Positions 16,869 to 24,615 of a DNA stretch of 64,000 bases are shown one piece after another. Location: assembly GCA_012960925.1 (NCBI GenBank), contig DUAG01000011.1, positions 1 through 64,000 of the forward strand, read 5' to 3'. The notes beneath the pieces were generated by a model that ran no database searches, was not told the DNA's origin, and was given only the letters and a program-made list of their open reading frames with translations. The translations under genes were made by a program, and so were the position numbers. The stretch is from Candidatus Manganitrophaceae bacterium (GTDB lineage: Bacteria > Nitrospirota > Nitrospiria > SBBL01 > JAADHI01). Within the stretch, counting starts at the first letter, position 1, and each line of letters starts with the position of its first letter.

Positions 16869-17499
16869 ACAGAAAGAAGAACGCTATCCCCATATCGGTC
16901 GGGTCGAAGAAGAAGTTGACGCGGCCTTTTGGGAGGCGAGATACCAAAACGGAGATACAGGTTGGGATCAGGGAGCGGCGTCACCTGGCTTAATGGATCT
17001 CCTGAAAAACAATCAAATTCAGGCTGGAAGCATCCTCGTTCCGGGATGCGGACGGGGACACGAAGCAAGGGCCCTGGCCAGGGCCGGGTTTGAAGTTACG
17101 GGGATGGATATTACTGAAGGGGCAATTCGGGAGGCAAGGCCACTGGCTGAGCGGGAGGGTCTTCAGAAGATCAAATTCATCCAGGCCGACTTCTTTAATC
17201 TTCCTAAGAAAAAATTCGGCCCCTACGACTGGATCTTTGAACACACATTTTTCTGCGCATTTAACCCGGACCTCAGGGGAGACTACGTTAAAACAGTCGC
17301 GGCTCTGATCAAGCCGGGAGGGGGTCTGATCGGGATGTTCTACCATATCCAAGCCGAAAGCGGTCCTCCCTTCGGCTGCACAAGAGAAGAACTGCTTGAG
17401 CGTTTCTCACCTCAATTCACACTTCGATTAGAAAAGACTCCCCGCTCCTTTCCCGACCGGGAAGGAAAAGAACTCCTGATGCTCTGGGAGCGGAAATAA
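16861..17499 (+). CDS. TPMT-like SAM-dependent methyltransferase
   Basis: The 212-residue protein contains the class I methyltransferase fold: motif [21 protein letters not shown], motif II VTGMDIT, and [10 protein letters not shown], the block typical of the thiopurine S-methyltransferase family ([10 protein letters not shown] upstream is also characteristic). Members methylate thiols, selenium or tellurium compounds, or halides; the substrate is not determined here. It overlaps leuD by 8 bp, which suggests co-expression, but leucine synthesis needs no such step, so the link may be only positional. Confidence 0.8.
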   Translation: MDKQKEERYPHIGRVEEEVDAAFWEARYQNGDTGWDQGAASPGLMDLLKNNQIQAGSILVPGCGRGHEARALARAGFEVTGMDITEGAIREARPLAEREGLQKIKFIQADFFNLPKKKFGPYDWIFEHTFFCAFNPDLRGDYVKTVAALIKPGGGLIGMFYHIQAESGPPFGCTREELLERFSPQFTLRLEKTPRSFPDREGKELLMLWERK

Positions 17500-17562
17500 G
17501 CCGAGACCCGGAAAGCCGAGGTTTAACCCATGGCCTCGGGAGACTGTTGTCCTGACAAAGAC

Positions 17563-18141
17563 CTAACCGCCGAATTTCACCTTAGGCGTACTCCTCGCCT
17601 CATCACCAATCTCAAAATACTCGGCCTTTTCCACTCCCGCCAGGCCTGCGTAGACGCGCCCGAGGAGCTTACGGGTAAAGGTGTTCAATTGCTTGACGGA
17701 ATCGTTATACCGTTTTCGTTCGACGGAAAGCCGGTTCTCTGTCCCCTCCAGTTGATCCTGTAACTTCAGAAAGGATGCATCTGATTTTAACTGAGGATAG
17801 GTCTCCCGCAAGACCAGCAAACGGGAAAGTGCCGATTCCATCCCGCCGGCCGCCCGCGCCTTGTCTCCAATCGTGTTTGCCTGAAAGTAGGACTTTCGCG
17901 CCTCCGCAACCCCGAGGAAGATCTTCTCTTCCTGACCGGCAATCCCTTTGACGGTCTCGACCAGGTTTGGAATCAACTCGAAGCGACGCTGCAACTGGTT
18001 CTCCACCTGCGCCCAACTGCTCTTTACGTCTTCGTCATAAGTAATAGCCTTATTGTATCCGGAGTAGACACAGCCCCCGGCCATCAGGACCGTGACGAGA
18101 ATCCCTCCCAGGACAATCAAAAGTATTCGCTTTGCACCCAT
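17563..18141 (-). CDS. lemA: LemA-family membrane protein
   Basis: The 192-residue protein has one N-terminal membrane segment (ILLIVLGGILVTVLMAGGC; the Cys could also be a lipid anchor), then the LemA region YNKAITYDEDVKSSWAQVEN, QLQRRFELIPNLVETVKG and a coiled C-terminal domain ending RVYAGLAGVEKAEYFEI. The function is unknown. LemA genes usually sit beside a TPM-domain (YgcG) gene, as here. The ATG at 18141 follows GGAGAAATAAG, a clear ribosome site; 18156 is an in-frame alternative. It is the last gene of the minus-strand cluster 19.7-17.6 kb. Confidence 0.9.
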   Translation of the reverse strand: MGAKRILLIVLGGILVTVLMAGGCVYSGYNKAITYDEDVKSSWAQVENQLQRRFELIPNLVETVKGIAGQEEKIFLGVAEARKSYFQANTIGDKARAAGGMESALSRLLVLRETYPQLKSDASFLKLQDQLEGTENRLSVERKRYNDSVKQLNTFTRKLLGRVYAGLAGVEKAEYFEIGDEARSTPKVKFGG

Positions 18142-18197
18142 CTTATTTCTCCACACTCATTACAAAACAACAGGAAGTGAACGTGCCAGGTCGACTG

Positions 18198-19004
18198 CTA
18201 CCAGCCCGCACCACCGCCGCCGCCGCCAAAACCACCGCCTCCTCCAAACGACCCGCCTCCAAACGAAGATCCGCCGTACCCCCCGCCCCAGGAGGAACGT
18301 CTCCCTCCCAGCATGCTGCCTAGCAGGAGTCCGGTCATCATTCCGCCCCCGCCTCCCCAGCGCGAGTAACCCCGGCGGCGGCCCATCGAAGAAAAGAGAA
18401 AGTACATCATCAATAAGGGAAGTATCCCGCCGAGAAAACCTCCTCTTCTCCGGGAGCGCTGTCGAACACGCATACGATGGGGAGGAATCCCGCTGAGTTT
18501 CACTTGTTGGGCATCGGCCACCTTGTTGGCAACGAGGACCGTCAAGCGGTGTAGCCCCTCGCCAAATTGGCCCTGCTTGAAAAATTGCTTCGTGACGGAC
18601 CGCGATGCGGAACCCGCCCACGAATCGGGAAGCACCCCTTCGAGTCCATAACCCACATGAACCCTCACCTGGCGCTCTTTCACGGCCAGGAGGATCAACA
18701 CGCCGTTGTCCTCCTTCGCCCGGCCCAGCTTCCAGAGCTCCGCATGACGCTGCGCGAAGCCGAAGACGTCCTCACCATCCGTAGTTTGCACTGTCAGGAC
18801 CTTGATCTGCGCGGTCGTCTTCTGCTCTAACTCACGCAGCCATCCTTCCATGCCCTGCTTGATTCCCCCACTGATGATGCCGGCCTGATCGACGATAAAA
18901 CGTCCGGGGTCCCGAACCGTGACCTCTCCACTTGAGAGAGACGGCCATCCAAGAACAAGCAGGACAAAAATAAAAAGGGGACAATAGATCCGCTTACCAC
19001 GCAT
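18198..19004 (-). CDS. TPM-domain (YgcG-type) secreted protein
   Basis: The 268-residue product has a signal peptide (YCPLFIFVLLVLGWPSLSSG), then a TPM domain (RFIVDQAGIISGGIKQGME, QIKVLTVQTTDGEDVFGFA, DNGVLILLAVKERQVRVHVG) and a short hydrophobic anchor (LLMMYFLFSS). It ends in a Gly/Ser-rich tail with repeated GGG and SFGGG units. TPM proteins are thought to work with LemA in the envelope. I start at 19004 (MRGKRI) because GGAGATTGTTG precedes it. The upstream longer frame overlaps the preceding gene, whose stop lies inside this gene's start region. Confidence 0.85.
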   Translation of the reverse strand: MRGKRIYCPLFIFVLLVLGWPSLSSGEVTVRDPGRFIVDQAGIISGGIKQGMEGWLRELEQKTTAQIKVLTVQTTDGEDVFGFAQRHAELWKLGRAKEDNGVLILLAVKERQVRVHVGYGLEGVLPDSWAGSASRSVTKQFFKQGQFGEGLHRLTVLVANKVADAQQVKLSGIPPHRMRVRQRSRRRGGFLGGILPLLMMYFLFSSMGRRRGYSRWGGGGGMMTGLLLGSMLGGRRSSWGGGYGGSSFGGGSFGGGGGFGGGGGGAGW

Positions 19005-19698
19005 CAACAATCTCCACGAGAACCTCGATCTCCCCATAAAGCATGACAAATTCGTCCCAGCCATGTTCCCCTGACATCCGGAGAACTTCTTTCAATCCAG
19101 GCAATTTAAATTCGATCACCTTTTCCACCTCATTCGCAACCTCCAATGCCGGGTGAGGTTCTTTCTTTCCTTTTAACCAGAGGATGCCCCGGAGTGTCCG
19201 AATGAGGCGTTCCGCAATATCGGCCTCGACCTCGGCGAAGAGCTTTTCCCGACCTGCCGCAGCCAACAGTCCCTGACGCATTCCGATCAGGATGCTCTTT
19301 AACTCCCGCTCACAGGCATGCCGAATATCATCGTCCTCGAATGAAAGCGCCTTGAAATAATCCTCTCCGAAAAGGGTCAGATGACTTTGCTGGATCTCGA
19401 TCAATTCCAACGGAAATGTATCCAGGGAGGCATTAATATATTCCGGCGTCATGATCAAGGGCGCGGCTATCCCGGTCTTGCCGAGTTTCATTCCATTTTT
19501 GGCCAGTTCGCGTAACATCTTCAGATCAACCTTTTTCAGGACAAAGACACTCCGAACCGTATGCCGTTTCTTATCGAATGAACCTGCCGTAATCGCACCG
19601 TAAAGCGTTAAAGCCAGTCCATTGGACGCAGCCAGACCGCGCATTTGTTCCATGTATTGTTCAATAGGCCGACGCATTGCATCCGCGATTCTATCCAT
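18994..19698 (-). CDS. nucleotidyltransferase-like protein
   Basis: The roughly 234-residue soluble protein has the pattern LTLYGAITAGSFD near residue 35, reminiscent of the GS-motif strand of nucleotidyltransferases. PLIMTPEYINASLDTFPLEL and HLTLFGEDYF follow, both typical of that fold. The second metal-binding aspartate is not clear, so it may be a degenerate member. GGGAGCGGT lies before the ATG at 19698. Its 3' end overlaps the TPM gene by 11 bp, indicating an operon with TPM and lemA. A role in the envelope cluster is inferred from context only. Confidence 0.5.
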   Translation of the reverse strand: MDRIADAMRRPIEQYMEQMRGLAASNGLALTLYGAITAGSFDKKRHTVRSVFVLKKVDLKMLRELAKNGMKLGKTGIAAPLIMTPEYINASLDTFPLELIEIQQSHLTLFGEDYFKALSFEDDDIRHACERELKSILIGMRQGLLAAAGREKLFAEVEADIAERLIRTLRGILWLKGKKEPHPALEVANEVEKVIEFKLPGLKEVLRMSGEHGWDEFVMLYGEIEVLVEIVDAW

Positions 19699-19932
19699 AC
19701 CGCTCCCTTCAATCCCCATAAAATGCCTCTCAGGAAAAGCCTTGAGTAAATCACTTAAACATCAGATATAAAGGATACCACACCCCCGTCTGATCTCTGG
19801 ACGTACGGTATCAGGAATACCAAAAAAGTCAAGCATACTTGCTCTTTTGAGAGATGGCCGGAAAGTACCCGTTCGGACAGATTTATGGAAGAGAAGACTC
19901 AGAGGCCGGGTGCTTATTCTTCCGAGACGATT

Positions 19933-20931
19933 CTACGCCGGAAAGAAAACAAAGGGGCAGGTGACAATGATAGTTCCTTCAAAAAGTTCAGGAAATTTCC
20001 ACATTTTAATCCGCCTCGCGAGGGCTTTTTCCAGGCGGGCATAGCCCATGCTGCTGTTGACCACGCGTGCTTCGACGACCTTTCCCTTCTCGTCGATGGA
20101 GAACTCCACGGTGACTGTCCCTTTCAGAATCGGATTGGAGCGAAGTTCTCTGTTGTAGAGGAAAATCAGGCCTCCTTTGTATTTTTCAACAACACGGGCA
20201 ATGGCATCATAATCGATCTCAGCCCTGCCCGAACCGCTCCCTCTGAGGCGAACGCCCACCCCGCCGCCTAGCCCCTGGCCCGGCTCCCCTGTCTCCCCGC
20301 CGGTCCCGCTGAAGTGGGTGACGGTCACCTTTTCCCGCTTTGCAAGCCGAACCCGATCTTTCTTCTTCAGAGTTCCAAATTTTTCGATTTTCTTGTTCGC
20401 GATTTTGCTGTGGCTTGAACCGCTTTTGCTCACAGCCGGGCGGTGGCTTCCCTTTCGTATCGGGGCTGAAATGATACTGGCCTGGGAGAGTGCTTTGTCC
20501 AGACGTTTGTCCTCAATAATCGCACCGAGGCTTCCAGAAAGCTCTTCCCCCACTAGGAAGGCCAGAAGCCCGCTTTTTCGGACGATCTCACGGTTCCGTT
20601 GCACAGAGGTAGACTTAGGCGGTTTTTTCCTGACTATTTTTCTTTTGCCAATCTTTTTCCCGGGCCTTTCCTTCGGTTTTTCCCTGGCTAAGCCCTTGGC
20701 CTTGACCACCGGCTTCGGCTTGATCTTCTTCCGGATAGGGGGTGCCGGCACAGGCTTGGGTGGATCCAGGATTAACTTGGTCACCCGCCTGGGAAGATCC
20801 CGGATATCCGTCGGTTTAGGCTTCGGAAGTTTGACCATGGCCACGACGAGACTCAAGATAAGGTAGAAGCCCAGGGAATACCGGAGCGTTTTCTGGAAGA
20901 GGTCTTCTTCCCGGAACGCAAGATCAGACAT
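19933..20931 (-). CDS. TonB/AgmX-PglI-like energy-transducer protein
   Basis: The 332-residue product has one inner-membrane segment (YSLGFYLILSLVVAMVKL), a long Pro/Lys-rich periplasmic spacer (KPKPTDIRDL to KKPPKST) and a C-terminal TonB-like domain (LKGTVTVEFSIDEKGKVVEA, then SSMGYARLEKALARRIKMWK). The last block follows the AgmX/PglI C-terminal pattern seen with gliding or TPR-Exb complexes. It would transmit proton-motive energy from ExbB/ExbD to an outer partner. It is the final gene of the operon; its ribosome site GGAGGATTTAG overlaps the stop codon of the full-length exbD2. Confidence 0.82.
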   Translation of the reverse strand: MSDLAFREEDLFQKTLRYSLGFYLILSLVVAMVKLPKPKPTDIRDLPRRVTKLILDPPKPVPAPPIRKKIKPKPVVKAKGLAREKPKERPGKKIGKRKIVRKKPPKSTSVQRNREIVRKSGLLAFLVGEELSGSLGAIIEDKRLDKALSQASIISAPIRKGSHRPAVSKSGSSHSKIANKKIEKFGTLKKKDRVRLAKREKVTVTHFSGTGGETGEPGQGLGGGVGVRLRGSGSGRAEIDYDAIARVVEKYKGGLIFLYNRELRSNPILKGTVTVEFSIDEKGKVVEARVVNSSMGYARLEKALARRIKMWKFPELFEGTIIVTCPFVFFPA

Positions 20932-21043
20932 CTAAATCCTCCTAACCGACTTCTTCTTTTTTCGTCACCGCCAGGGCGATGTTTGGAAATTCTGCCTGCG
21001 CACAGGTACTCATCACCTTTTTCAGCAATCGGAAGGGAATCTT

Positions 21044-21442
21044 TCAGTCTCCCATCACCGTGATTTTCCCCCTGAACTTTACCGAAGTATTCTGGCTGGC
21101 GAGGGTCTTTGTCTGCTCGGCCAGCCGGGTCAGAGCCTCCTTGACCGGAAAAAGAATATTCCCCTTCATATTGAGGGCCTCTTTCACACTCATGATCGCT
21201 TTCCCCTCAATCAGGATCTCCTTCTCCGTGACCATGAGGATAACGGTGGGGTGGGGATTCTCCCGCGAGGTGGAGGTCGGGAGGTTCATCTGTTCTGAAG
21301 TCGGAAGGGCCATCCCTTCACCTCCCATTTGCATCAAGAGAAAGAGCAAAAGAATGGTGAAGATATCCATCAGGCTGGTGAGTGAAAGCTGAACCGCAGG
21401 ACTTCGCCTGTTCCGCTTCTGTAGACATCTCATTCGTTTCAT
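21044..21442 (-). CDS. ExbD-like protein, ended by in-frame TGA
   Basis: The 132-residue open frame has the ExbD transmembrane helix (LSLTSLMDIFTILLLFLLM, with the energising Asp in SLMDIF) and a periplasmic domain up to KITVMGD, where TGA (21044-21046) intervenes. Past it the same frame continues KIPFRLLKKVMSTCAQAEF and FPNIALAVTKKEEVG to TAG at 20942, exactly the missing ExbD end. The codon position usually holds a basic residue, so CGA-to-TGA is likely. The downstream ribosome site fits the longer end at 20942. It overlaps exbD1 by 4 bp (ATGA). Readthrough is possible but unproven. Confidence 0.8.
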   Translation of the reverse strand: MKRMRCLQKRNRRSPAVQLSLTSLMDIFTILLLFLLMQMGGEGMALPTSEQMNLPTSTSRENPHPTVILMVTEKEILIEGKAIMSVKEALNMKGNILFPVKEALTRLAEQTKTLASQNTSVKFRGKITVMGD

Positions 21443-21924
21443 GCCGGTTTCACCTCCCCGATTGAGATGTCCGGGAAGAGCAGATCGCTCTGGTATTCCC
21501 GACAGGTATCCATGACTGCGATCAGTGATTCATAGGGAATCTCAGGCTCACTGAGCAAAATCAAGGACTTCTCTCCAGGATATTTTTCCTTGACCTTCTG
21601 AAGGAGCACAGCCAGCTTCTTGAGGTTGTATGTTCCTTTCTTTCCTGGAAGACGCCGGGTGCCGACCCCGCTTCCCCGGACAACCAACTCATCCCGGCGA
21701 ATGGTCACGATCAATTTAAAGGTCTCTTTGGGCATCTCGGCGTGTACCTCTTTTGTCGGAACCGAGGGAAGACTCATCTCCAGAATGGCCACCCGTGAGA
21801 AGACAACCCCGCTTAAAAGCACCGGCACCAACACCACCATGAGGTTCAGAAAAGGGGTAATGTTCAGGGAAAGGTCTCCCGAGTTCTTTCGTCGGGTAAT
21901 GCGGCGGTCCTCCCTAGTTGGCAT
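21439..21924 (-). CDS. exbD: ExbD/TolR-family protein
   Basis: The 161-residue protein has an N-terminal cytoplasmic part, a transmembrane helix (LNITPFLNLMVVLVPVLLSG) and a periplasmic ExbD domain (LILLSEPEIPYESLIAVMDT). In the helix, the position usually held by the proton-carrying Asp reads Asn (FLNLMVV), unlike the neighbouring exbD2 which has Asp. Two different ExbD subunits in one cluster suggests a mixed complex. ATG 21924 is chosen since GGGAGAAATCC precedes it and the upstream frame overlaps exbB. It overlaps exbB by 11 bp and exbD2 by 4 bp. Confidence 0.85.
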   Translation of the reverse strand: MPTREDRRITRRKNSGDLSLNITPFLNLMVVLVPVLLSGVVFSRVAILEMSLPSVPTKEVHAEMPKETFKLIVTIRRDELVVRGSGVGTRRLPGKKGTYNLKKLAVLLQKVKEKYPGEKSLILLSEPEIPYESLIAVMDTCREYQSDLLFPDISIGEVKPA

Positions 21925-22612
21925 GGATTTCTCCCTTGACCCGTTGCGCCTCTCCGTTACGCCACTTGCTTTCTTTTCCCCCATTGGAAGACAGGCCGCT
22001 TTTTTTAATGTTCAGCCGGGAAGAAAGGTTCAAAAGCTTCAGCGCATAGATATCCAGGCTCTCTAGAATCCGATTGGTCTTGACCTGGAGAAAGCTGTAA
22101 ATCAGCATAATGGGGATGGCGACCACTAAGCCGAAAGCGGTGGTATTCATCGCCATGGAAATCCCCTTCGCAAGCAAGGTGGCCTTCTGCGAGGGGTCGG
22201 CCACAGCAACCGCCGTAAAGGCCTGGATAAGTCCGATAATGGTTCCCAGGAGCCCGAGTAGCGTGGCCACGTTGGCCAGATTGGGAAGATAATGGAGGCG
22301 GGCCTCCAGTCTGGGCATCACCTCCATGGCGGCCTCATCCATCGTATCTTGAATACCTTCTCGGGATAGTGAATCCTTCATCCCCCCGATCCCGGCGCCG
22401 ATAACCTGGCCCAGCGGACGGTTGGAGCGGGTGCAGGAGCGGAGGTCGGTCGCAACCTTGTCCCAAAGCTTCTGAGTGTTGACGCTGGACCGCATCAGGA
22501 CGATAAAACGCTCCAGAACAATCGCAGTGGAAATGGCCAATATTCCGACGAGCGGGTACATGAAAATACCCCCCTCTCGATAAAACTGTATTAACACGAC
22601 TACCGTATTCAT
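21914..22612 (-). CDS. exbB: ExbB/TolQ/MotA proton-channel protein
   Basis: The 232-residue inner-membrane protein has three hydrophobic segments: FMYPLVGILAISTAIVLERF, NLANVATLLGLLGTIIGLIQ and AFGLVVAIPIMLIYSFLQ. The LGLLGTIIGLIQAF and AMNTTAFGLVVAIP blocks are the MotA/TolQ/ExbB proton-channel signature. It energises the ExbD and TonB-like partners encoded downstream. The start overlaps the stop of the small secreted protein by 4 bp, so translation is coupled. Confidence 0.92.
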   Translation of the reverse strand: MNTVVVLIQFYREGGIFMYPLVGILAISTAIVLERFIVLMRSSVNTQKLWDKVATDLRSCTRSNRPLGQVIGAGIGGMKDSLSREGIQDTMDEAAMEVMPRLEARLHYLPNLANVATLLGLLGTIIGLIQAFTAVAVADPSQKATLLAKGISMAMNTTAFGLVVAIPIMLIYSFLQVKTNRILESLDIYALKLLNLSSRLNIKKSGLSSNGGKESKWRNGEAQRVKGEIHAN

Positions 22613-22938
22613 CGACGGTCTCCTTTCAACATTCTGGGATCATTCCCCCATTGGCGCTGGAAGCGGTCACGATCGACCGGCTCCAGGATCTCTTCTCGAA
22701 AGCTACGTTCATACGTTATTTCCTGTCGGGATGGGGAAACGTCATCTTTCCATGGGACCACATAAACGACATGCGGCTTCTCAACCGTCCCCTGAATCTC
22801 CGTGCCTCCCATCATCAGGCGCTCCAGACCGCGTTGCTGTCCCTCTCCTTCTTCTGAAAATCCCGGCGTTACGGTCAGGAGGATAAACAAGAGCATAAAA
22901 CAGATGGAAGCAATTGCCCCCGTAATAAATTTTTTCAT
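22609..22938 (-). CDS. small secreted protein of the TPR-Exb operon
   Basis: The 109-residue protein has a signal peptide (FITGAIASICFMLLFILLTV to GFS, cleavage before EEGEG). The mature part is hydrophilic (MMGGTEIQGTVEKPHVVYVV, then PWKDD) with no recognised domain. It is nested between the TPR lipoprotein (1-bp overlap) and exbB (4-bp overlap), so it is very probably a structural partner of the envelope complex. I do not recognise it beyond this. Confidence 0.65.
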   Translation of the reverse strand: MKKFITGAIASICFMLLFILLTVTPGFSEEGEGQQRGLERLMMGGTEIQGTVEKPHVVYVVPWKDDVSPSRQEITYERSFREEILEPVDRDRFQRQWGNDPRMLKGDRR

Positions 22939-23651
22939 TATTGTCTCTCCGGTTTTTTCTCGGATACACTTGTGGACAGCCGTTTCTGAAGGGCCGTGAC
23001 CCAGAGCTCGATTTCCTGATGATTTCCATCAACAAGTTCCATATATTTACGGTAGTGCTGCAGGGCCTCTTCCGGCTTGTCCAGGTAAAGGTCATAGAGG
23101 ACCGCCAGATTATAGTGGGCATCCTCGAATTCCGGATTTAAGGCAATAACCTTAAGGTAAATCACTTCGGCCTTTCGGAATGCACCCTGCTCCCGAAAAA
23201 TGATTGCAAGATTATAGTGGGCCTCTGTGTAGCCTCCCCCTTGAAGATCAATCGCCTTCTGGTAGGACCGGGTCGCCTCCTGCAGAAGGCTCAGGCGCTT
23301 GTAAGTAACCCCCAAATTGTTATGGACAACACTGACCTCCGGGTAACGCTCCCGAAGTTCTTCAAAAAGAAAACGGGCTTCTTCCGACCTGCCTCTCTCG
23401 AGGAGCTGAATCCCCTTCTGGAATTGATACAATACCTGATTCATCGCCGCCTTTGACTCAGTCTCCGGCACGGTATTCTGTGCCTCCTCCGACACCTCCG
23501 CTTCGGGCTCAGGCACAACTTCCAACAGGACCTTACGATCCGGTACCACGGGAGAGGTCATATCCAGCAAGGGCATCGTCCTCATGCACCCACCGGAAAG
23601 AAGTAAAAAGAAAAAGATCGGCATCCACACAAACAGTCGAAGGGTCTGCAT
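22938..23651 (-). CDS. TPR lipoprotein
   Basis: The 237-residue product has a lipobox (LLLSGGC, Cys about residue 22) and at least four TPRs, for example VHNNLGVTYKRLSLLQEAT, EAHYNLAIIFREQGAFRKAE and DAHYNLAVLYDLYLDKPEEA. It would be lipid-anchored in the envelope and act as an assembly scaffold. It overlaps the preceding TPR gene and the following small gene by one or a few bases, so it is the middle of a coupled operon. In Myxococcus, similar TPR lipoproteins accompany Exb/Tol homologues in gliding or secretion machinery. Confidence 0.82.
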   Translation of the reverse strand: MQTLRLFVWMPIFFFLLLSGGCMRTMPLLDMTSPVVPDRKVLLEVVPEPEAEVSEEAQNTVPETESKAAMNQVLYQFQKGIQLLERGRSEEARFLFEELRERYPEVSVVHNNLGVTYKRLSLLQEATRSYQKAIDLQGGGYTEAHYNLAIIFREQGAFRKAEVIYLKVIALNPEFEDAHYNLAVLYDLYLDKPEEALQHYRKYMELVDGNHQEIELWVTALQKRLSTSVSEKKPERQ

Positions 23652-24598
23652 CAGTCCTCCCTCATCACACGCGCAAGGGTCTCCTGACCCGAACTGAGAA
23701 AGAAAACCCTGGGATCCACATTGGAGACAATCTGCTCAGTGTGCTCCTTCCTCCGATAAAAGACCGGACGGAGATCGGCAAGGCGATCGTAACTCTTTCG
23801 GACCCACTCGTTGTATGGACCCGCCGTCTGCTGCGTACGATGAACATTGCTTTTGTAGGCTGTGACGGCTTTTTCCTCAAAGGGATAGGCCTTCTCTTCC
23901 AACTGAAACATGTACTCTTCCAATTGCGCATCATTGAGGTTTTTCGGGCGCTCCGCATTCAAGAGCGACGCTGCAAAGTGCTCGAAGACCTCTCCCAGTC
24001 GGTAGGCAGAAACGGTAACGACCTCCATCTCCCGCGTCTCAACCGCCTTTGTATAGAAGTTGATCACCGCTTTAAAGGCTCTGGTCTTCTTTTTGAGGCT
24101 CTTCGTGAGGGGGATTTTTATCCGAATGGCCTTGAAGTGTTTGAAGGACGCTTCCCCCTCCTGAAAGAGGGCTCGTGCCGCAAACAACGTGCCCGGGTCC
24201 TGCTTCACCACCCGTTTATAGAACGCTCCGGCCTCCTGAAGCCTTCCTACCTTCCGTCGGGCCTCTGCCATTCTGAAAAGAGCTTCAGGAACATCCTGAT
24301 GTTTTGGAAAGCGTTTAATGAAGCGGGAGAAGGCAGCATAGCTCTTGTTCCATAGCGTTCCTTTTTCATAATGTTCGGCGGCCGTCCACAAGAGATTCCG
24401 GACCTCCTCATTGTCTTTCATCCGCCTCGCGGCCTCAGAAAAGGCCGCGGCTGCCTTGAGGTCTTCTCCCAGGGCCTCGTAGGCGAGGCCCGCCTGAAGG
24501 TTCGCCTTAGCCACCAGCGGTGAGCGCTTATAGCCCCGAACCAGCAGGCCATAGGTCTCAATCGCCTTTTCAGGCTGCTTCAAAAGCTCGAAGAGCAA
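23651..24598 (-). CDS. TPR protein, 3' half of a frameshifted gene
   Basis: The 315-residue frame starts with no ATG (TTG) and no signal peptide, and opens inside a TPR (LFELLKQPEKAIETYGLLVR). It fits as the continuation of the 24616-26115 gene. If the C4 run (gggg, 24621-24624 on the plus strand) gained one base, the reading would run ...GDPQAPPVALFETGLLFELL.... Other repeats include NLQAGLAYEALGEDLKAAAA and VPEALFRMAEARRKVGRLQE. The end (SNVDPRVFFLSSGQETLARV) is charged and without a domain. Unless separately initiated, this half is not translated in the current sequence. Confidence 0.75.
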   Translation of the reverse strand: MLFELLKQPEKAIETYGLLVRGYKRSPLVAKANLQAGLAYEALGEDLKAAAAFSEAARRMKDNEEVRNLLWTAAEHYEKGTLWNKSYAAFSRFIKRFPKHQDVPEALFRMAEARRKVGRLQEAGAFYKRVVKQDPGTLFAARALFQEGEASFKHFKAIRIKIPLTKSLKKKTRAFKAVINFYTKAVETREMEVVTVSAYRLGEVFEHFAASLLNAERPKNLNDAQLEEYMFQLEEKAYPFEEKAVTAYKSNVHRTQQTAGPYNEWVRKSYDRLADLRPVFYRRKEHTEQIVSNVDPRVFFLSSGQETLARVMRED

Positions 24599-24615
24599 GC
24601 CGGTCTCAAAAAGGG

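Noticed and set aside
21044-21046. TGA read as an amino acid genome-wide
   Set aside because: Many other genes here end in TGA at sensible family ends, so the code is standard.
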